NCBI GenBank assembly: GCA_003387805.1
Contig: QGSR01000007.1
Coordinates: forward strand, 1 to 19,778
Source: Bacillota bacterium
GTDB lineage: Bacteria; Bacillota; Limnochordia; Limnochordales; ZCTH02-B6
Direction: 5' to 3'
DNA: 19,778 bases
In this document: in pieces, positions 12,807-19,778 of the stretch
Layout of the letters: every line of letters begins with the position of its first letter
Position numbering within the stretch: position 1 is the first letter of the stretch
Program-made: the position numbers and the translations under genes
The notes under the pieces: model-generated
The model's database searches: none
What the model saw: only the letters and a program-made list of their open reading frames with translations
What the model was told of the DNA's origin: nothing

Positions 12807-13739
12807 GTGCCGGCCGGACTCGGTTTCGTTTCCATCTGCTTGAGCGAAAAGGACTGCTCGCCCGCGGGTGACGTGACCGTCAAGTCGCTGGAGAAGCTGC
12901 CGGACGCCGAAGCCCGCATCGGCCGCATTCGGCGCATCGCGAAGCGCAATCTCGCCAACACGCTCCGCATCCTGTCCTTCATGAAGTGGCACGGCTTGTC
13001 CGTGTACCGTTTTGCCACGCATCTCATTCCGCTGGCCACCCACGAAGCCACCGCCGGCTGGGAGTGGTGGGCGGACCCCGAGCTGCAGCCGCTGCTGGAG
13101 CGCATCGGCCGGGAAGTGAAGCGCCGCGGCTTTCGGGTCAGCACCCACCCGCCGCAGCTGTGCGTGCTGAATGCGCCCGAGCCCCAAGTGTTTCAGTGGG
13201 TGGAGAAATACACGGCGTACCACGTGCGTCTGTTCGAGGCCATGGGCCTGGACGAGCGGGCCAAGATCGTGCTGCACGTGGGCCGCCGCTTCGCCGGCGG
13301 CGTGGCGGCGGGTTTGCGGCAGGCGGAGAAAAACATGGAGCGGCTGCCGCCCGCGGTCCGCTCCCGCCTGGTGGTGGAGAACGACGACCGCACGTACTCC
13401 GCCAAAGACACGCTGAAGCTTTGCCGGCAGGCTGGCGTGCCCATGGTGTTCGACTGGCACCACCATCTGTGCCGCAGCGACGGCGAGGATTTCCGCGACC
13501 TGCTCCCGGACGTTTTCGCCACGTGGCGGGACCGGCCGCCCAAGGTGCACCTGTCCAGCCCCAAGGACGGGCGCCGGTCCCGGGCCCACGCCGACTACGT
13601 GGACCCGGAGGGGGCCCGGCCCTTTCTGGAGGCCGTCGCGGCGCTGGGCGACTTTGACGTCATGGTGGAGGCGAAGCAAAAGGATTTGGCCGCGCTGCGG
13701 CTGCGGGATGATTTTCCCGGGCTGTTCGCCGGCGGGTGA
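12807..13739 (+). CDS. uvsE: UV DNA damage endonuclease
   Basis: This 310-residue enzyme (UVDE family) nicks DNA 5' of UV photoproducts, an alternative to nucleotide excision repair. Family features are the N-terminal GFVSICLSEKDCSP, then TVKSLEKL, RNLANTLRILSFMKWHGLSVYR, RVSTHPPQL, KIVLHVGRRF, LVVENDDRTY, VFDWHHHLC, PKVHLSSP, and HADYVDP. These supply the metal-binding His/Glu/Asp cluster of the TIM barrel. GTG 12807 follows AGGGGTG; an in-frame GTG at 12798 is less well placed. Length is close to B. subtilis UvsE (320). A second UV-repair route would fit an organism exposed to sunlight; this is inference. No terminator is visible before the strong SRP promoter at 13767. Confidence 0.94.
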   Translation: MPAGLGFVSICLSEKDCSPAGDVTVKSLEKLPDAEARIGRIRRIAKRNLANTLRILSFMKWHGLSVYRFATHLIPLATHEATAGWEWWADPELQPLLERIGREVKRRGFRVSTHPPQLCVLNAPEPQVFQWVEKYTAYHVRLFEAMGLDERAKIVLHVGRRFAGGVAAGLRQAEKNMERLPPAVRSRLVVENDDRTYSAKDTLKLCRQAGVPMVFDWHHHLCRSDGEDFRDLLPDVFATWRDRPPKVHLSSPKDGRRSRAHADYVDPEGARPFLEAVAALGDFDVMVEAKQKDLAALRLRDDFPGLFAGG

Positions 13740-13766
13740 AGCCGCCGCGGGCGCGGCAGCGTTTCC

Positions 13767-13796
13767 TTGACATGTGTTCGCACCGGGGCATATAAT
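13767..13796 (+). promoter_or_regulatory. Strong promoter of the SRP RNA gene
   Basis: TTGACA (13767-13772) and TATAAT (13791-13796) are both perfect hexamers, 18 nt apart. It predicts a transcript start near 13803, about 56 nt upstream of the mature SRP RNA. Confidence 0.85.
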
Positions 13797-13803
13797 GAAC
13801 GTG

Positions 13804-13832
13804 CGCACGGATTTCCCTCCGGAAGCCGTGCG
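13804..13832 (+). other. Hairpin at the 5' end of the SRP RNA precursor
   Basis: CGCACGG pairs with CCGTGCG, and TTCC with GGAA around CTCC, giving an almost continuous stem at the predicted +1. In B. subtilis the scRNA is made as a longer precursor trimmed by RNase III, and this stem could mark a processing or 5'-protection site. Confidence 0.55.
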
Positions 13833-13858
13833 TTCGGCGTCTTTAGGTCACCAGTGTG

Positions 13859-14126
13859 GCCGTGCTAGGCGGGGAGGTAGCGGTGCCCTGTACCCGCAAT
13901 CCGCTACAGCGGGGCTGAATTCCCGCCCTAGGCTTCGTTCCTGTGGAGCCTGCCCCGAGTAAGTGGCGTTGACGATCGGGTCTCGCGCAACGGACCTTCG
14001 TGAACCCCGTCAGGTCCGGAAGGAAGCAGCGGTAAGCGAATGTGTTCGTGTGCCGCGAGGGTGCTCGATCCGAGCCGGCTGCTCGGGTAACGTCCGGAGG
14101 GGCAAGTCGACGGCGGGTGCACGGCT
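13859..14126 (+). ncRNA. ffs: Signal recognition particle RNA, long form with Alu domain
   Basis: This is a roughly 268-nt RNA component of the signal recognition particle, the Bacillota long type with an Alu domain, as in B. subtilis scRNA. The S-domain core GTCAGGTCCGGAAGGAAGCA with CGGTAAGC is at about 14008-14035 and binds Ffh. The 5' Alu part includes GCTAGGCGGGGAGGTAGCGG and two hairpins that pair. The ends GCCGTGC (13859-13865) and GCACGGC (14119-14125) close the molecule. It is transcribed from the strong promoter at 13767 and ends at the terminator at 14138. Position between a 5' tRNA/tadA cluster and dnaX agrees with Bacillota gene order. The exact 5' end is inferred from pairing. 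Confidence 0.93.
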
Positions 14127-14137
14127 CATTTTTCCCG

Positions 14138-14164
14138 GCCGGCGGGTTTTCCGCCGGCTTTTTT
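14138..14164 (+). terminator. Terminator of the SRP RNA gene
   Basis: GCCGGCGG and CCGCCGGC form a perfect 8-bp stem with loop GTTTT, followed by six T. It sits 12 nt after the mature 3' end. Confidence 0.92.
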
Positions 14165-14300
14165 CTATGGCCCGGCCGGGACGCCCCGGCGGCCCGCGGG
14201 GCCGCCGCGCCCGGCGCCGCCCGGCCGTCGTCCGAAAGCGGTGAAGGAAGCCGCGGACCCCCTGACGAAACTAGTCTCGATTCTCCGGGAGGTTTGGCCG

Positions 14301-16157
14301 GTGGCCTACGTTTCGCTTTACCGCAAATGGCGTCCGCGCTTGTTTTCCGACGTGGTGGGCCAGCAGCACGTGGTGCGCACCCTCAGCAACGCGCTCGGCG
14401 AAGGGCGCATCGCCCACGCGTACTTGTTCACCGGTCCGCGCGGCACGGGCAAGACCACCGTGGCCCGCCTCTTGGCCAAAGGCCTCAACTGCGTCAACGG
14501 GCCCACCGCTGAGCCGTGCGGGCAGTGCCCTTCGTGCACCCGCATCGCCGAGGGCATGGCCATGGACGTGGTGGAGATCGACGGCGCGTCCAACCGGGGC
14601 ATCGACGAAATGCGGGAAATCCGGGAGCGGGTGCGGTACGCTCCCACCGAGGGCAAGTACAAGATCTACATTATCGACGAAGTGCACATGCTGACCAACG
14701 AGGCGTTCAACGCGCTTCTGAAAGTGCTGGAGGAGCCGCCGGCCCATGTGGTGTTCGTGTTCGCCACCACGGAGCCGCACAAAATTCCCGCCACCGTGGC
14801 GTCTCGTTGTCAGCGGTTTGATTTCCGGCGGCTGGGCTCGGCCGACGCCATCGGCCGGCTGAAGCACGTGGCCGCCGCGGAGGGCATCGACGTCACCGAC
14901 GACGCGCTGGCGCTCATCGCCCGCTACGCCGACGGCAGCCTGCGGGACGGCCTGGGCATTCTCGATCAGGCGCGGGCCTACGCCGACCAGGTGACGGCCG
15001 ACGTGGTGGCCGACGTGCTGGGCGTCGTGCCGCTGGCCCAGGTGCAGCGGTTCGCCGACGTGCTGGCCGCCGGCGACACCGCGCAGGGGCTGGCGCTGGT
15101 GCGGGAGCTGCAGGAGGCCGGCCGGGATCTGCGGCAGTTTCTCAAAGACGCGGCCCGGTACTTGCGGGACGTGTTGCTGCTGGGCGCCGGCGACGAAACC
15201 GCGGGCGCGGCCCTCAGCGAGGAGGACCGGGCGGTCCTGGAGCGCCACGCCCGGGAGCTGGAACCGGACCTCATTTTGGAAGCGATTCAGGCGCTGGGCG
15301 CGGCCGACGGCGACATGCGCTGGGCCGTGCGCTCCAGCTTGCCCGTGGAGATGGCGGTTATCCGGCTGACCCGGGCCGGGGGCCGGGCGGAAGGGGCGGA
15401 CGGCGCGGCGACGGCTCCGGCCGGGGGCGCCGCCGCGGCCGGCGGGGATGCGGCGGACACCGCCGCCTTGCTGGCCCGCATCGAGCGCTTGGAGCAGCTG
15501 GTCGCGCAGCTGGCCGGCGGCGCCGCGGCCGGTCCTGCCGCGTCCGGGGGCGGGCCGACCGAACCCCGGGACGCGGCGGTTGCCAAGCCGTCCGTGGCGC
15601 CCGCGGCCGGCCCGCCCGCCCAGGCGGGAACCGAGGCCGCGCTCGCGGCCGGGGATCGGCTGGCCGCCGTCCTGGCCCACTGGGACACGCTGCACCGGAC
15701 GCTGCGGGAGCGGCGCCACCTGGAGGTGCAGGCGTTCCTGCGGGAGGGCCGGCCCGTCGCGGTGCGGGGCGACGCCGTCGTCATCGAGTTCCCGCCCCAT
15801 CGGGGGTTCCACCGCAGCAGCCTGGACACCGAGGCCAACCGCCGCATCCTGGAGGACATTCTGAAACCGCTGCTGGGCTGGGATGTCCGGGTGACGACCA
15901 CGCTGGCGGGCGAGGAGGAAGCCGGCACGGGAACTGCGCCGGCGGCGGCCGCGCCGTCCTCCGCCGCGCCGGCGGCCAGGCGGGCGCGAGGCTCCGGGGA
16001 CGGGGCCGTCAGCCAGGGCCCGGCGCCGGGGCGGGAAGGCGGGCGTGCCGCGCAGGCGGCGGCGCCTCCGGATGATCCGGTGCAGCATCCGGCGGTGCAG
16101 GAGGCGCTGCGGGTGTTCGGGGGCAAGATCATCGGTGTGGAGCGCCGTGACGCATGA
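14301..16157 (+). CDS. dnaX: DNA polymerase III subunit gamma/tau
   Basis: This 618-residue AAA+ protein is the clamp-loader motor of DNA polymerase III. The order is MAYVSLYRKWRP at the N-terminus, DVVGQ, Walker A GPRGTGKT at 45-52, zinc cysteines C64/C73/C76/C79 (CGQCPSC), Walker B IIDEVH at 124-129, LTNEAFNALLKVLEEPP, and the sensor SRC at 168-170. Residues about 375-460 are an Ala/Gly/Pro-rich linker; the C-terminal third (about 460-590) is the tau-like part that binds the polymerase. GTG 14301 follows GGGAGGT and gives the conserved start; the frame extends upstream to 14241 without family sequence. No clear programmed frameshift (A-rich) site was noticed, unlike E. coli. ybaB and recR follow, the usual operon. 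Confidence 0.96.
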   Translation: MAYVSLYRKWRPRLFSDVVGQQHVVRTLSNALGEGRIAHAYLFTGPRGTGKTTVARLLAKGLNCVNGPTAEPCGQCPSCTRIAEGMAMDVVEIDGASNRGIDEMREIRERVRYAPTEGKYKIYIIDEVHMLTNEAFNALLKVLEEPPAHVVFVFATTEPHKIPATVASRCQRFDFRRLGSADAIGRLKHVAAAEGIDVTDDALALIARYADGSLRDGLGILDQARAYADQVTADVVADVLGVVPLAQVQRFADVLAAGDTAQGLALVRELQEAGRDLRQFLKDAARYLRDVLLLGAGDETAGAALSEEDRAVLERHARELEPDLILEAIQALGAADGDMRWAVRSSLPVEMAVIRLTRAGGRAEGADGAATAPAGGAAAAGGDAADTAALLARIERLEQLVAQLAGGAAAGPAASGGGPTEPRDAAVAKPSVAPAAGPPAQAGTEAALAAGDRLAAVLAHWDTLHRTLRERRHLEVQAFLREGRPVAVRGDAVVIEFPPHRGFHRSSLDTEANRRILEDILKPLLGWDVRVTTTLAGEEEAGTGTAPAAAAPSSAAPAARRARGSGDGAVSQGPAPGREGGRAAQAAAPPDDPVQHPAVQEALRVFGGKIIGVERRDA

Positions 16158-16202
16158 CGTCGGGCGTTCGAGGTTTGACTTGGTTTGGGGGTAGGCGCGG
16201 GT

Positions 16203-16520
16203 ATGCGCAACATGGGCCGCATGTTGAAACAAGTGCAAAAAATGCAGGCCGACATGATGCGGGTGCAGGAAGAGCTGGCCCAGAAGACGGTGGAGGCCGC
16301 CGCGGGCGGGGGCATGGTCAAGGTGGTGGCCAACGGCCACCAGGAAATCGTCAGCATCGCCATTGACCCGGAGGCCGTCGATCCGGAGGACGTGGAGATG
16401 CTGCAGGACATGGTGCTGGCCGCGGTCAACGAGGCGCTGCGCTCGGCCAAGGAGATGGCGGCCGACGAGATGGCGAAAGTGACGGGCGGGCTCAACATTC
16501 CGGGCATGCCGGGGTTGTAA
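16203..16520 (+). CDS. YbaB/EbfC family nucleoid-associated protein
   Basis: This 105-residue protein binds DNA as a dimer and is conserved between dnaX and recR. It begins with a Met-rich helix ([24 protein letters not shown]), then a strand pair ([20 protein letters not shown]) with [15 protein letters not shown], and ends in a helix and Gly/Pro/Met tail NIPGMPGL, as expected. ATG 16203 is preceded by a GGGGGTAGG element at about 13 nt; the in-frame codon at 16185 is unlikely. The spacing to recR is 5 nt, so the two are tightly coupled. The family may assist recombination or chromosome compaction; its exact function is not settled. Confidence 0.94.
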   Translation: MRNMGRMLKQVQKMQADMMRVQEELAQKTVEAAAGGGMVKVVANGHQEIVSIAIDPEAVDPEDVEMLQDMVLAAVNEALRSAKEMAADEMAKVTGGLNIPGMPGL

Positions 16521-16525
16521 GCCGC

Positions 16526-17125
16526 ATGCGTCACTACGCCCGGCCCATCGCCCGTCTTGTCGACGAGCTGAACAAGCTGCCGGGCATCGGCCCCAAGACG
16601 GCGCAGCGATTGGCCTATCACATCGTCACGGGCAGCAGGCAGGACGCCATCGATCTGGCTCAGGCCATCGTGGAGGCGCGGGAGAAGACGATTTACTGCT
16701 CCGTCTGCTGCACCATTACCGACACCGACCCGTGCGCCATCTGCCGGGACGAATCCCGCGACAGGACCACCATCTGCATCGTGGAAGAGCCGAAAGACGT
16801 GTTCGTCATCGAGCGCACCCGGGAGTACCACGGCCTCTACCACGTGCTGCACGGCGCGATTTCGCCCATGGACGGCGTCGGCCCGCAGGACCTGAAGATC
16901 AAGGAGCTGCTGGACCGGCTGCAGGACGGCGCGGTGCAGGAAGTCATCCTGGCCACCGATCCCAACATCGAGGGCGAGGCCACCGCGATGTACCTGGCCC
17001 GGCTGCTGAAGCCTTTGGGCGTCAAGGTGACCCGCATGGCCCACGGCATGCCCGTGGGCGGGGATTTGGAGTACGTCGACGAGGTGACGCTGACCAAGGC
17101 GCTGGAAGGCCGGCGGGAACTGTAG
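16526..17125 (+). CDS. recR: Recombination mediator protein
   Basis: This 199-residue protein acts with RecO (and RecF) to load RecA at gaps. It contains a helix-hairpin-helix ([19 protein letters not shown], about 15-34), a zinc finger with C58, C61, C70 and C73 ([16 protein letters not shown], with an additional C62), and a Toprim domain from about 82 ([16 protein letters not shown]), with the later [20 protein letters not shown] and [19 protein letters not shown]. It ends with the conserved [12 protein letters not shown]. Length is exactly typical. The start has no SD of its own, which suggests coupling to ybaB 5 nt upstream. A bidirectional terminator follows. Confidence 0.97.
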   Translation: MRHYARPIARLVDELNKLPGIGPKTAQRLAYHIVTGSRQDAIDLAQAIVEAREKTIYCSVCCTITDTDPCAICRDESRDRTTICIVEEPKDVFVIERTREYHGLYHVLHGAISPMDGVGPQDLKIKELLDRLQDGAVQEVILATDPNIEGEATAMYLARLLKPLGVKVTRMAHGMPVGGDLEYVDEVTLTKALEGRREL

Positions 17126-17212
17126 GCCCCTGTGGGCGCGCGGCGTCCGCAGCGGCGGGGCCACGGGCCGTCCCGCGGCCCGGCCGCCGGACCGCGCCCA
17201 AACGGCCCATCC

Positions 17213-17256
17213 AAAAAACCCCGCTTTCGCGCCGCGGCGCGGAAGCGGGGTTTCTC
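17213..17256. terminator. Bidirectional terminator between recR and the TPR regulator
   Basis: AAACCCCGCTT (from 17216) pairs with AAGCGGGGTTT (to 17253), with further CGCG/CGCG pairing inside. Six A upstream and TTTCTC downstream suit termination in both directions between convergent genes. Confidence 0.88.
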
Positions 17257-17282
17257 ACGGCACGCCGGCGGCCGCGCGGCCT

Positions 17283-18596
17283 CTACTCCGATTGCGAGCG
17301 GTACAGATCCATGGACAGGCGCAGGCAGCGGGCCGCGTCCTCGGACTTGCCCGCGGCCTCGTACACTTCGGCCAGCGTCGAGTACGTCTCGATGAGCGAC
17401 TTGTTGCAGCGCTGCTTTTCGTAGAACGCCACGTTGGACTCCAGCTGCTTGGCCGCGGCTTCCCAGTCTTTGCGGGCAATGAACAGGTTGGCCAGCGAGC
17501 GGCGGATGTCGGAGGTGCGCCAGCCGTCCTCGCTGCTGTTGACCGCGGACTGATACAGCTCCACCGCCTGCTTGACGTCGCCTTCCTGCTCGGCCAGCTT
17601 GGCCAGAGCCGCCCGCACCCGGCTCTTGCCGTCCGCGTCGCCTTTGGCCTGGGCCACATCCATGGCCCGCTCGAAGAAGGGCATGGCCGCCTTGCGGCCT
17701 TCCGAGGACCGCAGCTCGCCCAGGTCCACCAGCGCCCGGACCAAAACAATGTGGTCCAGCACCGAGTCGCAGTAGGCCACGGCCCGCTCGGCCCAGTGGA
17801 TGGCTTCCCGGCGGTTGCCCCGCTCTTTTTCGACCCGGCTCATGGAGCGGCACAAGTCGCCCCAGCGGTACAGCGTCCTGCACTCGGTGGCCAGCGACTC
17901 GGCCCGCTTCAGGTAGCGGTGGGCCGCGTCCCACTTGCGCAGCTGGGCGGCGGTGAGGCCCATTTCGGTCAGCAGCCGCAGCATGGCGAAGGACGGCTCG
18001 GTGTCCTTGTGGGGCGCCAAGCCTTCCTCATACAGCAGCAGCGCCTTTTCGTAATACTGCAGCGCCTCTTCGCGCCGGCGCATGCGGTTGTGCACGTCGC
18101 CCAGCAGCTGGTCCACTTCCGCCCGGGCCGCGGTGTCGCGGGCCAGGCGGAACTCTTCCGCGGCCAGCTCCAGCGCCTGCACCGCCGCGGGCAGCTGGTC
18201 CAGCTCCACCAACGCGTGGGCCCGCCGCCGGTACACCTGGCCGCGGGTGGCGTAGTCCGTGGGCGCGCATTCGGCCAGCGCCTTCTCGTACGTCTGCAGC
18301 GCTTCCTCGAACTTCCCCTGTCGTTCCAGCAGTTCCCCCGTGGACAGCATGCGCTGCGCCTCCGACGGAGTCGGCGCCACGTCCGCGCCGTCGTCCAGGA
18401 AGTAGCTGACCGGCCGGTTCAGCCGCTGCGCGAAGATGCGCAGGCTTTTCAGCGACGGGCGGGCCTGGTTCTTCTCGATTTGGCTGATGAAGCTCTTCGT
18501 GAACTCCTCGCCCGCGAGATCGGCCTGGGTCATGCCCATCTGGCGGCGCAATGCACGCATCTTCTCGCCGAGCGTCATTCCTCGATGCTCAGACAC
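17283..18596 (-). CDS. XRE-family helix-turn-helix regulator with TPR repeats
   Basis: This 437-residue protein has an N-terminal XRE helix-turn-helix (about 10-66: LGEKMRALRRQMGMTQADLA, then FTKSFISQIEKNQARPSLKS and FAQRLNRPVSYFL). The rest is a series of tetratricopeptide repeats from about 85 to 430, with A-L-x-x-Y-E/Q-K-A-L patterns such as FEEALQTYEKAL and EEALQYYEKALLLYEEG. It resembles the RNPP/Rgg-like regulators that bind peptides, but no adjacent small peptide gene is visible, and TPR proteins of this build can have other partners. GTG 18596 is chosen since GGGGTGA lies 8 nt upstream; GTG 18608 and ATG 18578 are alternatives. It replaces the usual genes (yaaL, bofA) found after recR in Bacillus. 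The regulated genes are not known. Confidence 0.88.
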   Translation of the reverse strand: MSEHRGMTLGEKMRALRRQMGMTQADLAGEEFTKSFISQIEKNQARPSLKSLRIFAQRLNRPVSYFLDDGADVAPTPSEAQRMLSTGELLERQGKFEEALQTYEKALAECAPTDYATRGQVYRRRAHALVELDQLPAAVQALELAAEEFRLARDTAARAEVDQLLGDVHNRMRRREEALQYYEKALLLYEEGLAPHKDTEPSFAMLRLLTEMGLTAAQLRKWDAAHRYLKRAESLATECRTLYRWGDLCRSMSRVEKERGNRREAIHWAERAVAYCDSVLDHIVLVRALVDLGELRSSEGRKAAMPFFERAMDVAQAKGDADGKSRVRAALAKLAEQEGDVKQAVELYQSAVNSSEDGWRTSDIRRSLANLFIARKDWEAAAKQLESNVAFYEKQRCNKSLIETYSTLAEVYEAAGKSEDAARCLRLSMDLYRSQSE

Positions 18597-18915
18597 GGCC
18601 TGATTCACCCCGTTTTGTTTAAGTCTCGGACTTTCGTTGGGAACATTTGTGCCGGAGTCGTCTAGTTACATTCAAGAGTGAAGGCTCGTACTCCTGCTGG
18701 TTAACGTGCAGATGATTATGATAAATGCTTCCTTGAACAACGACGCCCAAACTCCTGCTCAATTGGGTGTGGGAGAAAGGAGAGAAATAAAGTTTTTTTA
18801 ATTATGGACGCAACCACCCCGGAAATCCCGGCATTTGGGCCACCCGCGGCGGGCGGCCGGGCGCCGCGCCCGGCGGCTGCGGTGCCGGCCGGAGCTCGAG
18901 CGCAAACCTTTACGG
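18597..18915. other. Gene-free divergent region between the TPR regulator and the decarboxylase
   Basis: About 320 bp hold no convincing gene. The middle (18700-18806) is unusually AT-rich for the window, with a T7 run (18793-18799) that may act as an UP-like element or bend. A hairpin of GCCGGGCG and CGCCCGGC lies at 18856-18874. Both flanking genes presumably have promoters here; only the plus-strand one is clear. Confidence 0.5.
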
Positions 18916-18924
18916 TGGTATAAT
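18916..18924 (+). promoter_or_regulatory. Extended -10 promoter of the decarboxylase gene
   Basis: TGG followed by TATAAT (18919-18924) is an extended -10 element; the -35 (TCGAGC at 18896) is weak. It overlaps the in-frame ATG at 18923, which therefore should not be the translation start. Confidence 0.55.
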
Positions 18925-18967
18925 GAAACTGGGAAACTGCCCATGCAAGGAGGCCGTCCGCCCGGGT

Positions 18968-19765
18968 TTGAACCAAAACGAAGCGCCGTTTCTCGAAGCC
19001 GTGCAGGCTTATGCCGACGCCGGCATCGTGCCGTTCCATACGCCGGGGCATAAGCAAGGGCGCGGCGCATCCCCTGCGCTGGTGGAGTCGTTGGGCCCGC
19101 GGGCGCTGCGCATCGACGTGTCCGACGTGCTCCTGTCCCCTCGCTACAACGACAGCTGGACCGCCGCGCTGTCGGCCGCGGAACGTCTGGCGGCGGACCT
19201 CCTGGGCGCGGATTACTGCTATTTTCTGGCCAACGGCACGTCCGGCGGCGTGCACGCCATGGTCATGGCCGCCGCGGCGGGCCGCAAGATCATCGTCGCC
19301 CGCAGCAGCCACCGTTCCGTCATCGGCGCCGTCATCTTGGCCGACGCGTGGCCGGTGTACGTGGACCCCGTCTACGACCCCGAGCTGGGGCTGTGGCTGC
19401 CGCCGCCGCCCGCGGCGTGGGAGCGGGCCATGGACGCGCATCCCGACGCCGCGGCCGTGCTCGTCACCTACCCGACGTACGAAGGCGTGGCCCTGGACTT
19501 GCAGCGGGTCGCGGAGGCGGCCCACGCGCGCGGCCTCGCGGTGCTGGTGGACGAAGCCCACGGCGCGCATTTCGGGCTGCACCCCGCGCTGCCGCCGCGG
19601 GCTCTCGCGCTGGGGGCGGACTTGAGTGCGCAAAGCCCCCACAAGCTGTTGGGTTCGCTGACCCAGGCGTCGTGGCTTTTGGGCCGGCGGGGCCGGGTGG
19701 AGCAGGACGCGGTGGCGGCCGTGCTGGGCGTGTTGCAAACCACCAGCCAGTCGGCGAGGGGGTAA
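18968..19765 (+). CDS. Orn/Lys/Arg decarboxylase family protein (YaaO-like), truncated
   Basis: A PLP-dependent fold-type I decarboxylase of the Orn/Lys/Arg major-domain family, about 265 residues. Motifs: NQNEAPFLEAVQAYA, VPFHTPGHKQGRG, DVSDVLLSP, NGTSGGVHAMV, DEAHGAHFG, and SPHKLLGSLTQAS with the cofactor Lys near 226. Family members such as B. subtilis YaaO have about 480 residues. Here the frame diverges at TTSQSARG and stops, where LQ-(S/T)-TSPSYL is expected, so the end of the major domain and the whole C-terminal domain are missing; it is probably inactive. The start is uncertain: TTG 18968 fits the family N-terminus (AAGGAGG 14 nt upstream, longer than ideal), while ATG 18923 overlaps the promoter. 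YaaO lies next to tmk in Bacillus, and a start codon follows 6 nt after the stop. Confidence 0.85.
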   Translation: MNQNEAPFLEAVQAYADAGIVPFHTPGHKQGRGASPALVESLGPRALRIDVSDVLLSPRYNDSWTAALSAAERLAADLLGADYCYFLANGTSGGVHAMVMAAAAGRKIIVARSSHRSVIGAVILADAWPVYVDPVYDPELGLWLPPPPAAWERAMDAHPDAAAVLVTYPTYEGVALDLQRVAEAAHARGLAVLVDEAHGAHFGLHPALPPRALALGADLSAQSPHKLLGSLTQASWLLGRRGRVEQDAVAAVLGVLQTTSQSARG

Positions 19766-19771
19766 GGATAA

Positions 19772-19778
19772 ATGGAAG
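19772..19778 (+). CDS. Possible start of the next gene (tmk expected by synteny)
   Basis: ATG at 19772 is preceded by GAGGGGGTAAGG, a good SD with suitable spacing. Only ATGGAAG is inside the window. In Bacillus, yaaO is followed by tmk (thymidylate kinase); identity here is inference from gene order only. Confidence 0.25.

Noticed and set aside
14301..16157. Programmed frameshift producing a gamma form of DnaX
   Set aside because: No A-rich slippery heptamer with a downstream stem was noticed in the GC-rich linker, so I do not claim it.
14271..16340. 689-codon minus-strand ORF
   Set aside because: Antisense to dnaX and ybaB, with His/Arg/Gly-rich shadow sequence; a genuine gene there would conflict with clear family matches on the plus strand.
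17292..18665. 457-codon plus-strand ORF
   Set aside because: Antisense shadow of the XRE-TPR gene, which has clear HTH and TPR motifs.
18804..18923. 39-codon ORF ending in TAATG at the decarboxylase start
   Set aside because: The nearest SD-like element is about 20 nt away and the Ala/Pro-rich product looks like chance in GC-rich DNA.

Overview
This is a GC-rich bacterial window whose core gene order matches the Bacillota (Bacillus-type) region near the replication origin: tadA, two tRNA-Ser genes, a long SRP RNA with an Alu domain, dnaX, ybaB, recR and a yaaO-like decarboxylase. The high GC, frequent GTG/TTG starts with strong Shine-Dalgarno (SD) sites, and sigma-A-like promoters suggest a GC-rich Bacillota of the Symbiobacterium/Thermaerobacter/Limnochorda kind. 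The lineage is an inference; no 16S gene is present.

Layout. 1-420 (minus): 5' part of a gene resembling the C-terminal half of the type I-G (formerly I-U) CRISPR protein Csb2. 560-2862 (plus): YtrA-like GntR repressor with a palindromic operator, then an ABC ATPase and an ABC-2 permease. 3014-4352: a two-domain bacterial-PH membrane protein carrying a 15-G homopolymer, then a YbjQ/UPF0145 protein. 4405-4752 (minus): a small helical protein, possibly a lone FCD domain. 4856-6007: secreted M48 metalloprotease. 6099-7590 (minus): Mn/Fe superoxide dismutase and a membrane-anchored [2Fe-2S] ferredoxin split by a one-base frameshift. 7885-10324 (plus): amino-acid ABC importer with two tandem paralogous binding proteins and one permease but no ATPase. 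10358-11443: A-type Fe-S carrier, tadA, tRNA-Ser(CGA), tRNA-Ser(GGA). 11582-13739: yceI (minus) divergent from an HxlR regulator, then uvsE. 13859-17125: SRP RNA, dnaX, ybaB, recR. 17283-18596 (minus): XRE-TPR regulator. 18968-19765: yaaO-like decarboxylase that stops at about half the family length, immediately before a possible next start codon.

How they fit together. The core genes serve translation (tadA, tRNAs, SRP RNA) and replication/repair (dnaX, ybaB, recR, uvsE). The accessory genes interleaved among them suit stress response (SOD, Fe-S carrier, ferredoxin, YceI/HxlR, M48 protease) and nutrient uptake. No CRISPR array, insertion sequence or rRNA was seen. The points most worth a second look are the lone Csb2-like half protein, the two homopolymer-associated loci (G15 and the C8 frameshift), the ATPase-less duplicated importer with non-lipoprotein binding proteins, the hairpin leader of the SRP RNA, and the truncated decarboxylase.
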